Source: Saccharofermentans sp. (GTDB taxonomy: Bacteria; Bacillota_A; Clostridia; Saccharofermentanales; Saccharofermentanaceae). Taken from it: a stretch of 64,000 nt of DNA. Below the pieces are notes generated by a model. It had not been told where the DNA came from. It searched no databases and saw nothing but the letters and a program-made list of their open reading frames with translations. Of the stretch, positions 1-9,161 are shown piece by piece. Every line of letters begins with the position of its first letter. Position 1 is the stretch's first letter. Both the position numbers and the translations under genes were made by a program. The stretch is taken from NCBI GenBank assembly GCA_024695565.1, contig JAILHX010000066.1, forward strand, positions 20,361-84,360, in the 5' to 3' direction.

Positions 1-141
1 TCATTATTACCGCAATGATCCTTTTCATAATTCCTACATCCTTCCCCGACTGTAATTTTCTTAAAAATAACACCCGGTAATGAATAATACCAGCGGAAAC
101 AGCAATACGACCGGGCCCATAATAAAAAATAGTCAAAAGTA

Positions 142-170
142 TTTAAGTTTGGCAAGTTATCATTTATAAT
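142..170 (+). promoter_or_regulatory. possible promoter of the signalling block
   Basis: A consensus -10 TATAAT lies at 165-170. The only -35 candidate at 17 bp spacing is the weak TTTAAG at 142-147. A better-looking TTGGCA at 149-154 is only 10 bp from the -10. The rest of positions 1-231 is AT-rich and holds no gene or hairpin that I recognise. Confidence 0.35.
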
Positions 171-231
171 TAATAAGTTAGATTATCCTGGTCGGATAGT
201 CTGCAAACATAACGAGATTAAGGTGAGATAT

Positions 232-2871
232 ATGAAGCGCAACCGCCGAACACTGATACTGACCCTTTTGGTCACATTCTTCCTCATGTTGCTCCTGACG
301 ATGTATACCGTAGGAAACATTTACAGAACCTCTTACAACAATGTCTATGAGGTTGGTGATGATAAAACAACCGCTATTACGGCTGACCTCGAGAAATACC
401 TTGAGAGCGCAAAGTCTGTTCTCTGGGTATCTGCTGATACCGTTGATCACATGATCGACCAGGGTGCCAGCTATGACGAGATCGTAGCTTATATCTCCAG
501 AGAATCATATAACACGGAAGTGGATTTTGACTCTACGTACACAGGCATTTACGGCGTTATCGGCGGACGCTATGCTGACGGTACGGGCTGGATCCCTCCT
601 GAAGATTACGATGCAACTGACAGAGACTGGTACAAGGCTGCTGTTGAAGCTGACGGCGAAGTAATCGTTACATCACCTTACGTTGAGGCAGTGTCCGGAG
701 ACGTAATCATCTCTGTCTGTAAGACACTTTCCAATGGCGAAGACGTATTAGGACTTGATCTTGCGTTATCCGGTGTCCAGAAGACGATCGAGCACGTACA
801 GATCAACGGAACCGGTAACGGAATGATCCTCAACAATAGTGACGGAATGATCATTGCAAATCCCGATGAGGAACTTAACGGACAGTTATACGATGAATAT
901 CCCGACGGCAAGGCTCTTTATAAAAGCGCAATGAAGATCCGTGAGGGAAGATTCACGATGAAGATCGACGGCAAAGAATGCACGGTCTTCGTTGATCAGG
1001 TCGTGGACCAGTGGACGCTCCTCATAATCACAGAGAACAGCAAGCTTTTCGAAGCACCGAGAAGCATCCTGATAGTAAGTATTATCGTCAATCTGTTCGC
1101 ATTCATTATCCTCGCAGGCTTCTATATCCTGAGTTATCAGTACGAGAGCAAGGCCAACAAGCGTCTTGATGAGATGAAGGCATTAGAGCAGCAGAAGGAC
1201 TATGAGGCTAAGCTCCTCAAGCTCGAGAAGACCGCTGCAGACAATGCCAACAAGGCGAAGAGTGACTTCCTTGCCGATATGTCCCACGAGATCAGAACGC
1301 CTATCAATGCGGTTCTCGGCATGAACGAGATGATCCTCAATAAGTCTGAAGATGAAGAGATCCTTGATTATGCATCAAGCATCAAGAGTGCAGGCAAGAC
1401 CCTCCTGTCCATCATCAACAACATCCTTGACTTCTCCAAGATCGAGGACGGTAAGATGAATCTCGTTCCGGTTGAATTCGATACTACTGTTCTTGTCAAC
1501 GGACTTATCAATTCCATAAGCGAGCGTGCACGTTCGAAGGGGTTGGATCTGATCGTGGATATCGACGAGACGGTTCCTTCAAAGCTCTTCGGTGATGATG
1601 TCCGTATCAGCCAGGTCCTCATGAACCTTCTTACAAACGGCGTTAAATACACTGAGAAGGGCAGTGTTACGCTCCGTGTCCAGAACCAGGGTGTTACAGG
1701 TGATGACGTTAATCTCAGATTTGACATTATCGATACAGGTATAGGCATCAGGGAAGAGGACTTCGATAAACTTACGAAGTCTTTTGAGAGGATTGAAGAG
1801 AAGAGAAACCGTCACATCGAGGGTACGGGTCTCGGTATGTCTATCGTTACAAAGCTCCTTAACCTCATGAACAGCCAGCTCGATGTTAAGAGCGTATACG
1901 GCGAAGGTTCGACATTCGGATTTAACCTTACTCTTCATATCGTTGATCATGAGCCTATCGGCAAGTATGAAGACAGGAAGAAGAACATCACCAACAGTAA
2001 GGATAAGACTGAACGTCTGAACTGTCCCGGTGTCCGTGTCCTGGTTACTGATGATAACGACATGAACCTTAAGGTTGCATCCAATCTCCTTAAGTTCTTT
2101 GGTATCCAGCCTGTCCTTTGCGTATCGGGCTTTGAGACCATTGAACTCTGCGAGAAGGAGAAGTACGATATCATCTTCCTCGACCACATGATGCCTAAGA
2201 TGGATGGTATCGAGTGTCTTGAGATCCTGAAGGAGAAGCACCTCGTCGATGATACTGCTGTTATCGCTCTCACGGCTAATGCCGTTGTAGGAGCCAAGGA
2301 ACAGTTCCTCGATGCAGGATTTGACGATTATCTGTCAAAGCCGATCCTTCTTGATGATCTTGAGGCTATGGTCAGGAAGCATATCCCGGAATCTGCGATC
2401 ATTCCTCCGGCTGAAGGTCAGAAGGAAGCAGCCAAGGAAGCTTCTGCTGCAGAAAAGAATGAAGAAGACATCGAAGTATTCGAGTTTGATCCTGAGGGTG
2501 AAGACGAGGTTGTTTCCAATTCTGAAGTATCTGTTGATAAGGCCAGAGCGTTAGGCCTTAACGTCGAAGAGGGTATCAGCTTCGCTGCAGGTGACGAAGG
2601 CTTCTATCTCGAGATCCTTAAGGATTATGCTCATGATGCGGAAGAGAAGTGTTCGAAGCTTGATGCCTTCGTCCAATCCAGGGACTGGAAGAACTACAAG
2701 ATCCTCGTTCACTCAATAAAGAGTGCGTCCAAGACCGTCGGAGCTTTCGAGCTCTCAGACAGGGCCCGTAAACTTGAGGAAGCATCCGGAAATGAGGACG
2801 CGGATTATGTTGTTGCCAACCACTCTGACCTAGTAACAGGATACAGAGATCTTGCAAAGAAGATAATGTGA
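232..2871 (+). CDS. Cache-domain hybrid sensor histidine kinase with receiver and HPt domains
   Basis: This is an inner-membrane hybrid kinase of 879 aa. A membrane helix near residues 7-27 is followed by an extracytoplasmic dCache-like sensor (about 35-270, with the typical DRDWYKAAV stretch) and a second helix (about 285-305). The HisKA H-box SHEIRTP carries H352. The ATPase domain has the N-box, DTGIGI and GTGLGMSIV. A receiver domain has its phospho-acceptor at D651 (FLDHMMP), and a C-terminal HPt domain has H827 (HSIKSASKTVGA). All phosphorelay residues are present, so an internal His-Asp-His relay is expected. The ATG at 232 was chosen over an in-frame GTG at 223 because AAGGTGAG sits 5 bp upstream of it. 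It heads a same-strand block of signalling genes. No separate response regulator is nearby, so the phosphoryl acceptor is unknown. Confidence 0.93.
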   Translation: MKRNRRTLILTLLVTFFLMLLLTMYTVGNIYRTSYNNVYEVGDDKTTAITADLEKYLESAKSVLWVSADTVDHMIDQGASYDEIVAYISRESYNTEVDFDSTYTGIYGVIGGRYADGTGWIPPEDYDATDRDWYKAAVEADGEVIVTSPYVEAVSGDVIISVCKTLSNGEDVLGLDLALSGVQKTIEHVQINGTGNGMILNNSDGMIIANPDEELNGQLYDEYPDGKALYKSAMKIREGRFTMKIDGKECTVFVDQVVDQWTLLIITENSKLFEAPRSILIVSIIVNLFAFIILAGFYILSYQYESKANKRLDEMKALEQQKDYEAKLLKLEKTAADNANKAKSDFLADMSHEIRTPINAVLGMNEMILNKSEDEEILDYASSIKSAGKTLLSIINNILDFSKIEDGKMNLVPVEFDTTVLVNGLINSISERARSKGLDLIVDIDETVPSKLFGDDVRISQVLMNLLTNGVKYTEKGSVTLRVQNQGVTGDDVNLRFDIIDTGIGIREEDFDKLTKSFERIEEKRNRHIEGTGLGMSIVTKLLNLMNSQLDVKSVYGEGSTFGFNLTLHIVDHEPIGKYEDRKKNITNSKDKTERLNCPGVRVLVTDDNDMNLKVASNLLKFFGIQPVLCVSGFETIELCEKEKYDIIFLDHMMPKMDGIECLEILKEKHLVDDTAVIALTANAVVGAKEQFLDAGFDDYLSKPILLDDLEAMVRKHIPESAIIPPAEGQKEAAKEASAAEKNEEDIEVFEFDPEGEDEVVSNSEVSVDKARALGLNVEEGISFAAGDEGFYLEILKDYAHDAEEKCSKLDAFVQSRDWKNYKILVHSIKSASKTVGAFELSDRARKLEEASGNEDADYVVANHSDLVTGYRDLAKKIM

Positions 2872-2949
2872 TCACGGCCAAAGGCCGGGAACGATGAAGT
2901 AGAAGAGTCTGAATCAAACAAACCGGACTAACCGGGGAGGGAATAGTTT

Positions 2950-4779
2950 ATGGTATTGATTGACAGGATCAAGGCTATGCCTAAGGAAAAGAAGATAGCA
3001 TTCTCTGTCTTCGCAGCGATCATTCTTATAGCAATTGTTGTGTTCATTGTTCTTATAGCGCGCAGAGGCTATCTCGCTACGACTATGAGACTGCTTCGTG
3101 TTGAAGGAACAGTCACCATTGAGGATGCAAGAGGCGGTGTCAAGCCTGTAATCGATAACATAAGATTCCAATCCGGCGATGCACTCATCACCGGTTCAGA
3201 CGGACTTGCTTCAGTCGGACTTGATGACACCAAGATCGTTACTCTTCAGAATGACAGCCGTGCCGAGTTCATCAAGAGGCGCAAGCAGCTTGAGCTCACC
3301 CTTACAAAAGGCGGTCTGTTCTTCGAAGTTACAGAACATCTCGATGACGATGAACTCATGGAGATCAAGACTTCTAATCTGACTGTCGGTATCAGAGGAA
3401 CATCAGGTTATGTCTACTATAACGAGGATGGTCTTCAGTCACTGATCATCACTGACGGCGTCGTAATCGTAACTGCATATAATCCTGTAACGGGAGAGAC
3501 CAAGACTTGCGAAGTCCATGGCGGCGAGAAGATCACTACTTATCTTTACAGCGACAGGAATGAAGAACGTGACAGCATAGAGTTTGATCTAGTTCCTGTT
3601 GAAGGTTCGGAATTACCTGAATTCCCGCTCGCGCAGATCGTTGCCAATGATGAGCTGCTGAATACAGTCTGTGCGGCTACAGGCTGGGATCCTGATGAAT
3701 TAAGAGCACTTGCTTCATCTATCCTCGGCATTGACGGTCAGCCCACGCCTACGCCTGCAGCGATCATTGAGATAACGGATACACCTACGCCTACGGCTAA
3801 ACCGACGTCGACAACGACAGCAACTCCGACTCCTACGGATACGCCGACGCCAACGCCGGGCAGTACAGCAACGCCGACGCCAAAACCGTCGTCAACTACA
3901 GCGCCGGATGCGACATCGACGCCGACACCTACACCTGAGCCCGGTGCGCCGACATCAACGTCAACGCCGACACCGGCTGCTACAGCAACACCTACAGCAA
4001 CACCTACAGTAACTGCAACACCAACAGCTACGCCTACGGTCACACCTACGCCTACGACTGTTCCTTCTTATACCGTTACCTTCAATGCTAACGGACACGG
4101 TACAGCACCTTCAGCTCAGACAGTAGAAAAAGGCAGTACGGCTACAGAACCTGAAGAGCCTACAGCAGAAGGTTATGAATTCGGCGGATGGTATAAAGAT
4201 TCTGCCTGCAGAACTTCTTATAACTTTAGCTCTGCTGTAACATCGAATATTACTCTTTATGCTAAATGGACAGCTCTGACTTATACTGTCACATTCAGCA
4301 ATAATGGTCATGGCGGCACGGCACCTTCGAATCAGACTGTAAAATATGGCGATTCAGTTGAGAAGCCTGAAGATCCTTCAGAAGAGTATTTAGTATTCTA
4401 CGGATGGTATGAAGATTCTGCTTGTACGAAGGCATACGATTTTGATTCACCGGTAACGTCTGATATCGACCTGTTTGCTAAATGGGATGTAACGGTACCC
4501 TCTGATCTGTCATCAGGTGAAAAACTGGTATGGGATATCAAGTATGATGAACATTATGTATATATACTTGTTGTGCCACATCCCGAAGGATCTACAATGT
4601 TCTGGGATTATTACGGTTATGTTGACGGCAGATGGGTAGAACTCTACTACGATGTTTATGAAGATGATGACGGATCGTCTTATACGATTTTCTACCAGCT
4701 TGAAGATGAATCCGATTACTATAAAGTATTGGGCAGCAGTCTGATCCGCGAATCTGAATCGATTACCTACACAAACTGA
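2950..4779 (+). CDS. membrane-anchored FecR-domain protein with Thr/Pro linker and two B-repeats
   Basis: The 609-aa protein has a short cytoplasmic N-terminus, one membrane helix (about 17-37) and an extracytoplasmic FecR-like domain (about 45-160). The FecR features are the GDALITGSDGLASVGL and TVGIRGTSGY signatures. A low-complexity Thr/Pro linker (about 265-375) follows. Next come two tandem Listeria-Bacteroides/InlB B-type repeats (about 375-440 and 443-512, each ending LYAKW or LFAKW) and an acidic, Tyr-rich tail that I do not recognise. GGGGAGGG precedes the ATG by about 8 bp. The gene lies 78 bp after the kinase and 8 bp before the CHASE2 cyclase. FecR proteins next to CHASE2 cyclases are, to my knowledge, a recurring arrangement, so a role in presenting an envelope signal to the cyclase is inferred. 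There is no sigma factor or TonB receptor nearby, so classical FecR anti-sigma signalling is unlikely. Confidence 0.85.
   Translation: MVLIDRIKAMPKEKKIAFSVFAAIILIAIVVFIVLIARRGYLATTMRLLRVEGTVTIEDARGGVKPVIDNIRFQSGDALITGSDGLASVGLDDTKIVTLQNDSRAEFIKRRKQLELTLTKGGLFFEVTEHLDDDELMEIKTSNLTVGIRGTSGYVYYNEDGLQSLIITDGVVIVTAYNPVTGETKTCEVHGGEKITTYLYSDRNEERDSIEFDLVPVEGSELPEFPLAQIVANDELLNTVCAATGWDPDELRALASSILGIDGQPTPTPAAIIEITDTPTPTAKPTSTTTATPTPTDTPTPTPGSTATPTPKPSSTTAPDATSTPTPTPEPGAPTSTSTPTPAATATPTATPTVTATPTATPTVTPTPTTVPSYTVTFNANGHGTAPSAQTVEKGSTATEPEEPTAEGYEFGGWYKDSACRTSYNFSSAVTSNITLYAKWTALTYTVTFSNNGHGGTAPSNQTVKYGDSVEKPEDPSEEYLVFYGWYEDSACTKAYDFDSPVTSDIDLFAKWDVTVPSDLSSGEKLVWDIKYDEHYVYILVVPHPEGSTMFWDYYGYVDGRWVELYYDVYEDDDGSSYTIFYQLEDESDYYKVLGSSLIRESESITYTN
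3745..4065 (+). repeat. Thr/Pro-coding low-complexity repeat
   Basis: An imperfect short-period repeat of ACxCCx-type codons encodes alternating Thr and Pro with some Ala and Ser. It forms the flexible linker between the FecR-like domain and the B-repeats. Such tracts can change length by slippage. The antisense reading frame is open here only because of this composition. Confidence 0.8.
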
Positions 4780-4787
4780 AGTGACAT

Positions 4788-6632
4788 ATGAATAAGTTGA
4801 ATAAAACGCTGTTAGCCTCATTAGCCTGGGCTCTTGTCATAACGGTTCTTTGCGCTTCCGGTTTGCTGCGCAATTTGGAATTATGGTTTTGTGACGAGCT
4901 TTTCCAGAGACCTGAGACGCAGCCCGGAGATATAGTCATCATCGGTATCGAAGAATCCGATCTGAAAGAGCTGGGACCTTATTACACATGGGACAGAAGC
5001 ATTATGGCTTCTGCACTTGATGTTCTGGCTTCCGACCCGGATAATCTTCCTGCAGTAGTTGCTGTAGATACCCTCTATTCCGGACATACCAGTGAAGAAG
5101 CTGATCAGAAACTTGCTGATGCGGCTGAGAGACTAGGCTGTGTAATTACGGCAACAGAAGCTCAGTTCGGAACCCGGAGAACATTCGGAGCAACAGTTGT
5201 CGTCGATACTTATGCTGTACTTGGATATGAGGAGCCTTATGAAGAACTCAAGGCCGTAACAACTCAAGGGCACATCAATGCGATGTACGACACAGACGGC
5301 GTTATGCGTCATGCGATCTGGTATATCGAGCCTGACGGAAGTGATGGCAAGCGTGTTTATTCCATGGCTTATGAAGTTGCTTCCGCGTATGCAAGAAAGA
5401 ACGGATGGTCTTTTGAGAATCCTCCTGTTGACGGCAGAGGGCGCTTCTACGTTTCCTTTACGGGAAAACCTACTGATTTCTACGATGGCATTACATTAAC
5501 AGCACTCATAAACGGAGAGGTTCCTTCATCCTATTTCAAGGATAAGATCGTCCTGATCGGACCTTATGCTCCCGGACTTCAGGATTCATATTTCACTCCT
5601 ATCGAGAGAGGCGAGATGATGTATGGAGTGGAGTATCAGGCAAACGTTATCCAGTGTATCCTGAACAGTAATTATAAAGTTGAATCGCCGGATGCGTTCC
5701 AGATCGGAGCACTGTTTATCCTGTGCTTTGCTTTCTATTATTTCAGCAATAACAGAAGGCTGCTTTTTACCGTTCCTGCACTTATCGTATGTGAAGGAGC
5801 ATCCATAGGCTGTGCAATGTTCTTCTACTCCATGGGTATAACGATACATGCGCTCTGGCTCCCTCTGGCTTTCCTTGTTCTCTTTGTAGTCAGCGTTGCC
5901 GGCAACTATATCCGTGCGGCTATTGCAAGGCAGAATGTTACCAAGACTTTTGAGAGATATGTTGCGCCGAATATCGTTGGCGAGATCCTGAAGGAAGGAA
6001 CAGATAGCCTGCATCTCGGCGGCAAGAACGTCGATATTGCAGTTCTCTTCGTAGACGTAAGAGGATTCACGACTATGTCTGAGAGACTTCCTCCTGAGGA
6101 AGTCGTATCGATTCTGAACAAGTATCTTACAATGGCAAGTGCCTGCGTCGACGAGACCAACGGTACTGTAGATAAATTTGTCGGCGATGCCATGATGGCT
6201 TTCTGGGGTGCACCGATCGCCGATGAAGACCCCGTATACCATGCAGCTTTAACGGCACTCGGAATCGTTGAAGGCATTAAGGAGATCTCCGCAAAACTCA
6301 AAGAAGAGATCGGCGAAGAGATCAATGTAGGTGTCGGAATCAATTACGGACCTGCTGTCGTCGGTAACATGGGGTCCGAGAAGCGTATGGATTACACGGC
6401 TATCGGTGATACCGTTAACACTTCTGCAAGGCTTGAGGCAAATGCACCGGCAGGTACGATCTATATCAGCCGTTCTTGCGCCGACAGGCTTGAGGGAAGG
6501 ATGAAGTTTGAGCCGCTGGATCACCCGATCAAGCTCAAGGGTAAGGCCGACGGCTTTGAGATATTGAGACTTATCGGACCTGTGGACGAGGCTGAGAAGG
6601 CTCCTGATCAAGAGCCTGAGAAGGAGGAATAA
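4788..6632 (+). CDS. CHASE2-domain class III adenylate cyclase
   Basis: The 614-aa protein makes a cyclic purine nucleotide, most likely cAMP. One helix (about 8-25) leads into an extracytoplasmic CHASE2 sensor (about 30-295). Three helices follow (about 303-375), then a cytoplasmic cyclase domain (about 410-595). Both metal aspartates are present (D423 in FVDVRGFT; D467 in KFVGDAMMAFW). The base-selecting pair is K463 and T537, which fits an adenylate rather than guanylate cyclase of the IIIb type. The transition-state residues N544 and R548 (VNTSARLE) are also present, so the enzyme should be active. The gene starts 8 bp after the FecR-like gene with only a weak ribosome site, suggesting coupled translation. 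It ends 2 bp before the next gene. The base preference is inferred from the residues only. Confidence 0.93.
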   Translation: MNKLNKTLLASLAWALVITVLCASGLLRNLELWFCDELFQRPETQPGDIVIIGIEESDLKELGPYYTWDRSIMASALDVLASDPDNLPAVVAVDTLYSGHTSEEADQKLADAAERLGCVITATEAQFGTRRTFGATVVVDTYAVLGYEEPYEELKAVTTQGHINAMYDTDGVMRHAIWYIEPDGSDGKRVYSMAYEVASAYARKNGWSFENPPVDGRGRFYVSFTGKPTDFYDGITLTALINGEVPSSYFKDKIVLIGPYAPGLQDSYFTPIERGEMMYGVEYQANVIQCILNSNYKVESPDAFQIGALFILCFAFYYFSNNRRLLFTVPALIVCEGASIGCAMFFYSMGITIHALWLPLAFLVLFVVSVAGNYIRAAIARQNVTKTFERYVAPNIVGEILKEGTDSLHLGGKNVDIAVLFVDVRGFTTMSERLPPEEVVSILNKYLTMASACVDETNGTVDKFVGDAMMAFWGAPIADEDPVYHAALTALGIVEGIKEISAKLKEEIGEEINVGVGINYGPAVVGNMGSEKRMDYTAIGDTVNTSARLEANAPAGTIYISRSCADRLEGRMKFEPLDHPIKLKGKADGFEILRLIGPVDEAEKAPDQEPEKEE

Positions 6633-6634
6633 AG

Positions 6635-8347
6635 ATGCTTACATTTCTCGGAAGAGGGTCTGCTTTCTCAGACCAGCACAACAGTGCATTTTTCGAGACA
6701 GACGGAGACCTGGTTATTATCGATTGTTCTATGAGTTCTTTTCAAAGACTCAATAACTGGGATCTCTCAATCTACGATCACATCTATGTTCTCGTAACAC
6801 ATACGCATGGTGACCACATCAGCGGTATCGGCATGCTTATCGATCTTCTGAACTTCACGGTAAAGACACCCATTACGGTCGTTGCTCCTTCTGAAGAAGT
6901 CGAGAGCGATCTTAAGTACTGGCTCTCAAACGTTGAGGGCTGCAATGATGAATGGTATGAACTTATCTCCTGCGATAAGCTCTCAAAAGAGTGGTTCAAA
7001 GCATCGATCGCTACCAAACATACAGAAGAGCTTGACGGCAAGTGCTTCGGTTACAATCTCACGGTGGAAGGCAATAATGTAGTTTATACAGGCGATACGG
7101 GCATTCTCGAACCCTTCGAACAATACATTGTTCCGGGCACATATTTATATACTGAAGCCAGCTCGAAAATGACGCCCGTACACTTATTCTGCGGTAGTAT
7201 TCACGATAAGCTCAAAGAGTATACGGCAAACGGTGTGCACGTATATCTGATGCACATGGATGACGAAGAAAAGATCCTCGAGTGTCTTAACGATACCGGA
7301 GCATATCCTGCCCCTCTCGATGGCGAAGAGGCTTCAATTGAAGCCAACAGTGCTTTGTTAAACGATATTCTCGGCATCACGGACAGTCTTTATAAGGACA
7401 TGTGCATGAACGGAAGTCCTGATCATAACAAGCTCTTCTCTTATCTGACAGAACTTGCCAAGACGAGCGTTGATGCTGACAGAGCAAGCTTTTGGAAGTG
7501 GGATAAAAGAAGGGGACAGATCTGGACCATGTCTGCTACAGGCATCGACATGATAGTGATTTCTGACAACACAGGTCTCGTAGGCAAGGCTTTAAGAACC
7601 CAGAAGACAGTCATTACCAATGATCCTTATTCAGATCCTGATTTCAACAAGGATGTAGACCTTGAGACAGGTTACATGACCAAGTCCGTTCTAGTTCTTC
7701 CTGTTGCTGATATCAACGGCAATTTTATCGGTGCTCTCCAGCTCGTTAACAAGAATGACGAGAAGGGATTCGATGAGGAAGTCGATACGAAGAAACTCTC
7801 GCTTGCAGCTCTTGTATGCGGTATCGCGCTGGAGTCCGAGACATTCCTTGAAGATTCGCATCACGACAAGCTGACAGGCCTTAAGAACCGTATGGGTTTC
7901 TATTATGATTTCGGAGGCAAGTACAAAGATTACCTCATTCCGGAATCAGGAAAGACAATGTCACTGTTTATTGCCGATATCGATAAGTTTAAGCGCGTTA
8001 ACGATACCTACGGACATAACGCAGGTGACGATGTTCTGAGATTTGCTTCGCATCTTTTGGAAGATGCATGCGGTGAGAATGACGGCCTCTACAGATGGGG
8101 CGGCGAAGAATTCGTTATGGTCATGCGTGACCGTAATCTTGAAGGCGCGGTCAAAAAGGCCGAAGAGATGAGAGTTAAGCTTATGGGCTGCGATATCAAC
8201 GCGGACGGTACGATCATTAATTGCACTATGAGTTTCGGATGCGCTCTGTTTGATCCTTCGAAAACGATCGAAGAGAACATCAGTGCTGCTGATGAGAAAC
8301 TCTATACGGCTAAGGAAACAGGCAGAAACAAGGTCTGCTGGGAATAA
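6635..8347 (+). CDS. metallo-beta-lactamase-fold / GAF / GGDEF fusion protein
   Basis: The 570-aa protein is cytoplasmic, with no signal peptide or helices. Residues 1 to about 230 form a metallo-beta-lactamase fold with a full ligand set: THTHGDH, a following His in TKHTEE, TGDTG and LMHMDD. Residues of about 250-410 form a GAF sensor. Residues of about 420-570 form a diguanylate cyclase with the intact signature GGEEF (489-493). There is no RxxD product-inhibition site five residues before the signature. AAGGAGGAA and a 2-bp gap from the cyclase gene indicate one transcript. The expected output is c-di-GMP. The hydrolase module may act on a phosphoester or ester, or may serve as a ligand-binding sensor; its substrate cannot be read from the sequence. 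Confidence 0.88.
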   Translation: MLTFLGRGSAFSDQHNSAFFETDGDLVIIDCSMSSFQRLNNWDLSIYDHIYVLVTHTHGDHISGIGMLIDLLNFTVKTPITVVAPSEEVESDLKYWLSNVEGCNDEWYELISCDKLSKEWFKASIATKHTEELDGKCFGYNLTVEGNNVVYTGDTGILEPFEQYIVPGTYLYTEASSKMTPVHLFCGSIHDKLKEYTANGVHVYLMHMDDEEKILECLNDTGAYPAPLDGEEASIEANSALLNDILGITDSLYKDMCMNGSPDHNKLFSYLTELAKTSVDADRASFWKWDKRRGQIWTMSATGIDMIVISDNTGLVGKALRTQKTVITNDPYSDPDFNKDVDLETGYMTKSVLVLPVADINGNFIGALQLVNKNDEKGFDEEVDTKKLSLAALVCGIALESETFLEDSHHDKLTGLKNRMGFYYDFGGKYKDYLIPESGKTMSLFIADIDKFKRVNDTYGHNAGDDVLRFASHLLEDACGENDGLYRWGGEEFVMVMRDRNLEGAVKKAEEMRVKLMGCDINADGTIINCTMSFGCALFDPSKTIEENISAADEKLYTAKETGRNKVCWE

Positions 8348-8374
8348 AAACATTATTAACGGGGAGGGACAGAA

Positions 8375-9091
8375 ATGAATCTATGTCAAAAATGCGGAGC
8401 ACCTTTGGGACCGGCTGATCGTATCTGCGGTAAATGCGGAGCGGAAGTTACCAAGGCTTTTATTTTCGATACCAAAAAGATCAGCCTGATAAAAGATCTG
8501 GAGACATACAGAGAACTTCTTTCCGAGACGGAAGAGCTTAAATCCATGATCAAGCCGCAGAGCAGTTTTCCTGCTACTGCCGACAACTTTAAGACCAGAT
8601 CATTTATGAGATATTTTTGGCCGTTTATGGTCGGAGGTCCTGTTGCCGGTTATGTCATTTACATCATTTCCACGATCATCATGATGAGTTCGATCATGAG
8701 TATGGATACATATAACATGACTAATGAACAGGCGCAGAGAGCATCAGCCAGCATATTGAGCGATACTTTCGGAGGCTTGATCGTTGCGCTTGTTGTTGCT
8801 GCTGCGATCATTATTTTCGGTGTTGTCATATCTAAGAGAAAGCAGCGTGACTTCAACAGCAATGCCGAATTCATGAATATGCAGTCCAGAGAGCGTTATA
8901 GCCAGGGCATTAAGAACCAGAAGATGATCGATATCTATCAGGATGACATCAACAGAATGTATAAGTATGAGCCTCTTGTTCCTGAGGAATACCGCACACC
9001 TTCCAAGGTAAGAAAGATCATTGATGCGCTTAAGGAAGAAAAGGCGGAAACCGTCGAAGAAGCAATCACAATATTGGAGCAGGAAGGATGA
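8375..9091 (+). CDS. zinc-ribbon membrane protein
   Basis: The 238-aa protein of unknown function begins with a four-cysteine zinc ribbon (CQKCG at residues 4-8, CGKCG at about 19-23). A charged segment follows, then two membrane helices (about 78-102 and 130-150) and a cytoplasmic tail of about 90 residues rich in Lys and Glu. A GGGGAGGG ribosome site precedes the ATG. It lies 27 bp after the MBL/GAF/GGDEF gene, so it is probably co-transcribed. Similar N-terminal ribbons recur in three proteins at 14423-21181. The sequence gives no catalytic motif. Confidence 0.7.
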   Translation: MNLCQKCGAPLGPADRICGKCGAEVTKAFIFDTKKISLIKDLETYRELLSETEELKSMIKPQSSFPATADNFKTRSFMRYFWPFMVGGPVAGYVIYIISTIIMMSSIMSMDTYNMTNEQAQRASASILSDTFGGLIVALVVAAAIIIFGVVISKRKQRDFNSNAEFMNMQSRERYSQGIKNQKMIDIYQDDINRMYKYEPLVPEEYRTPSKVRKIIDALKEEKAETVEEAITILEQEG

Positions 9092-9161
9092 TCTGACTTA
9101 AGTTCCGGATAAGCGGACTAAATAGAAGTAATAACAAAAAATATAGATCGGAGGTTGCAGT

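Noticed and set aside
3738..4043. Antisense open frame with Val/Gly/Ala repeats
   Set aside because: It is the shadow of the Thr/Pro linker of the FecR-like protein. The composition leaves antisense frames open; there is no ribosome site or family.
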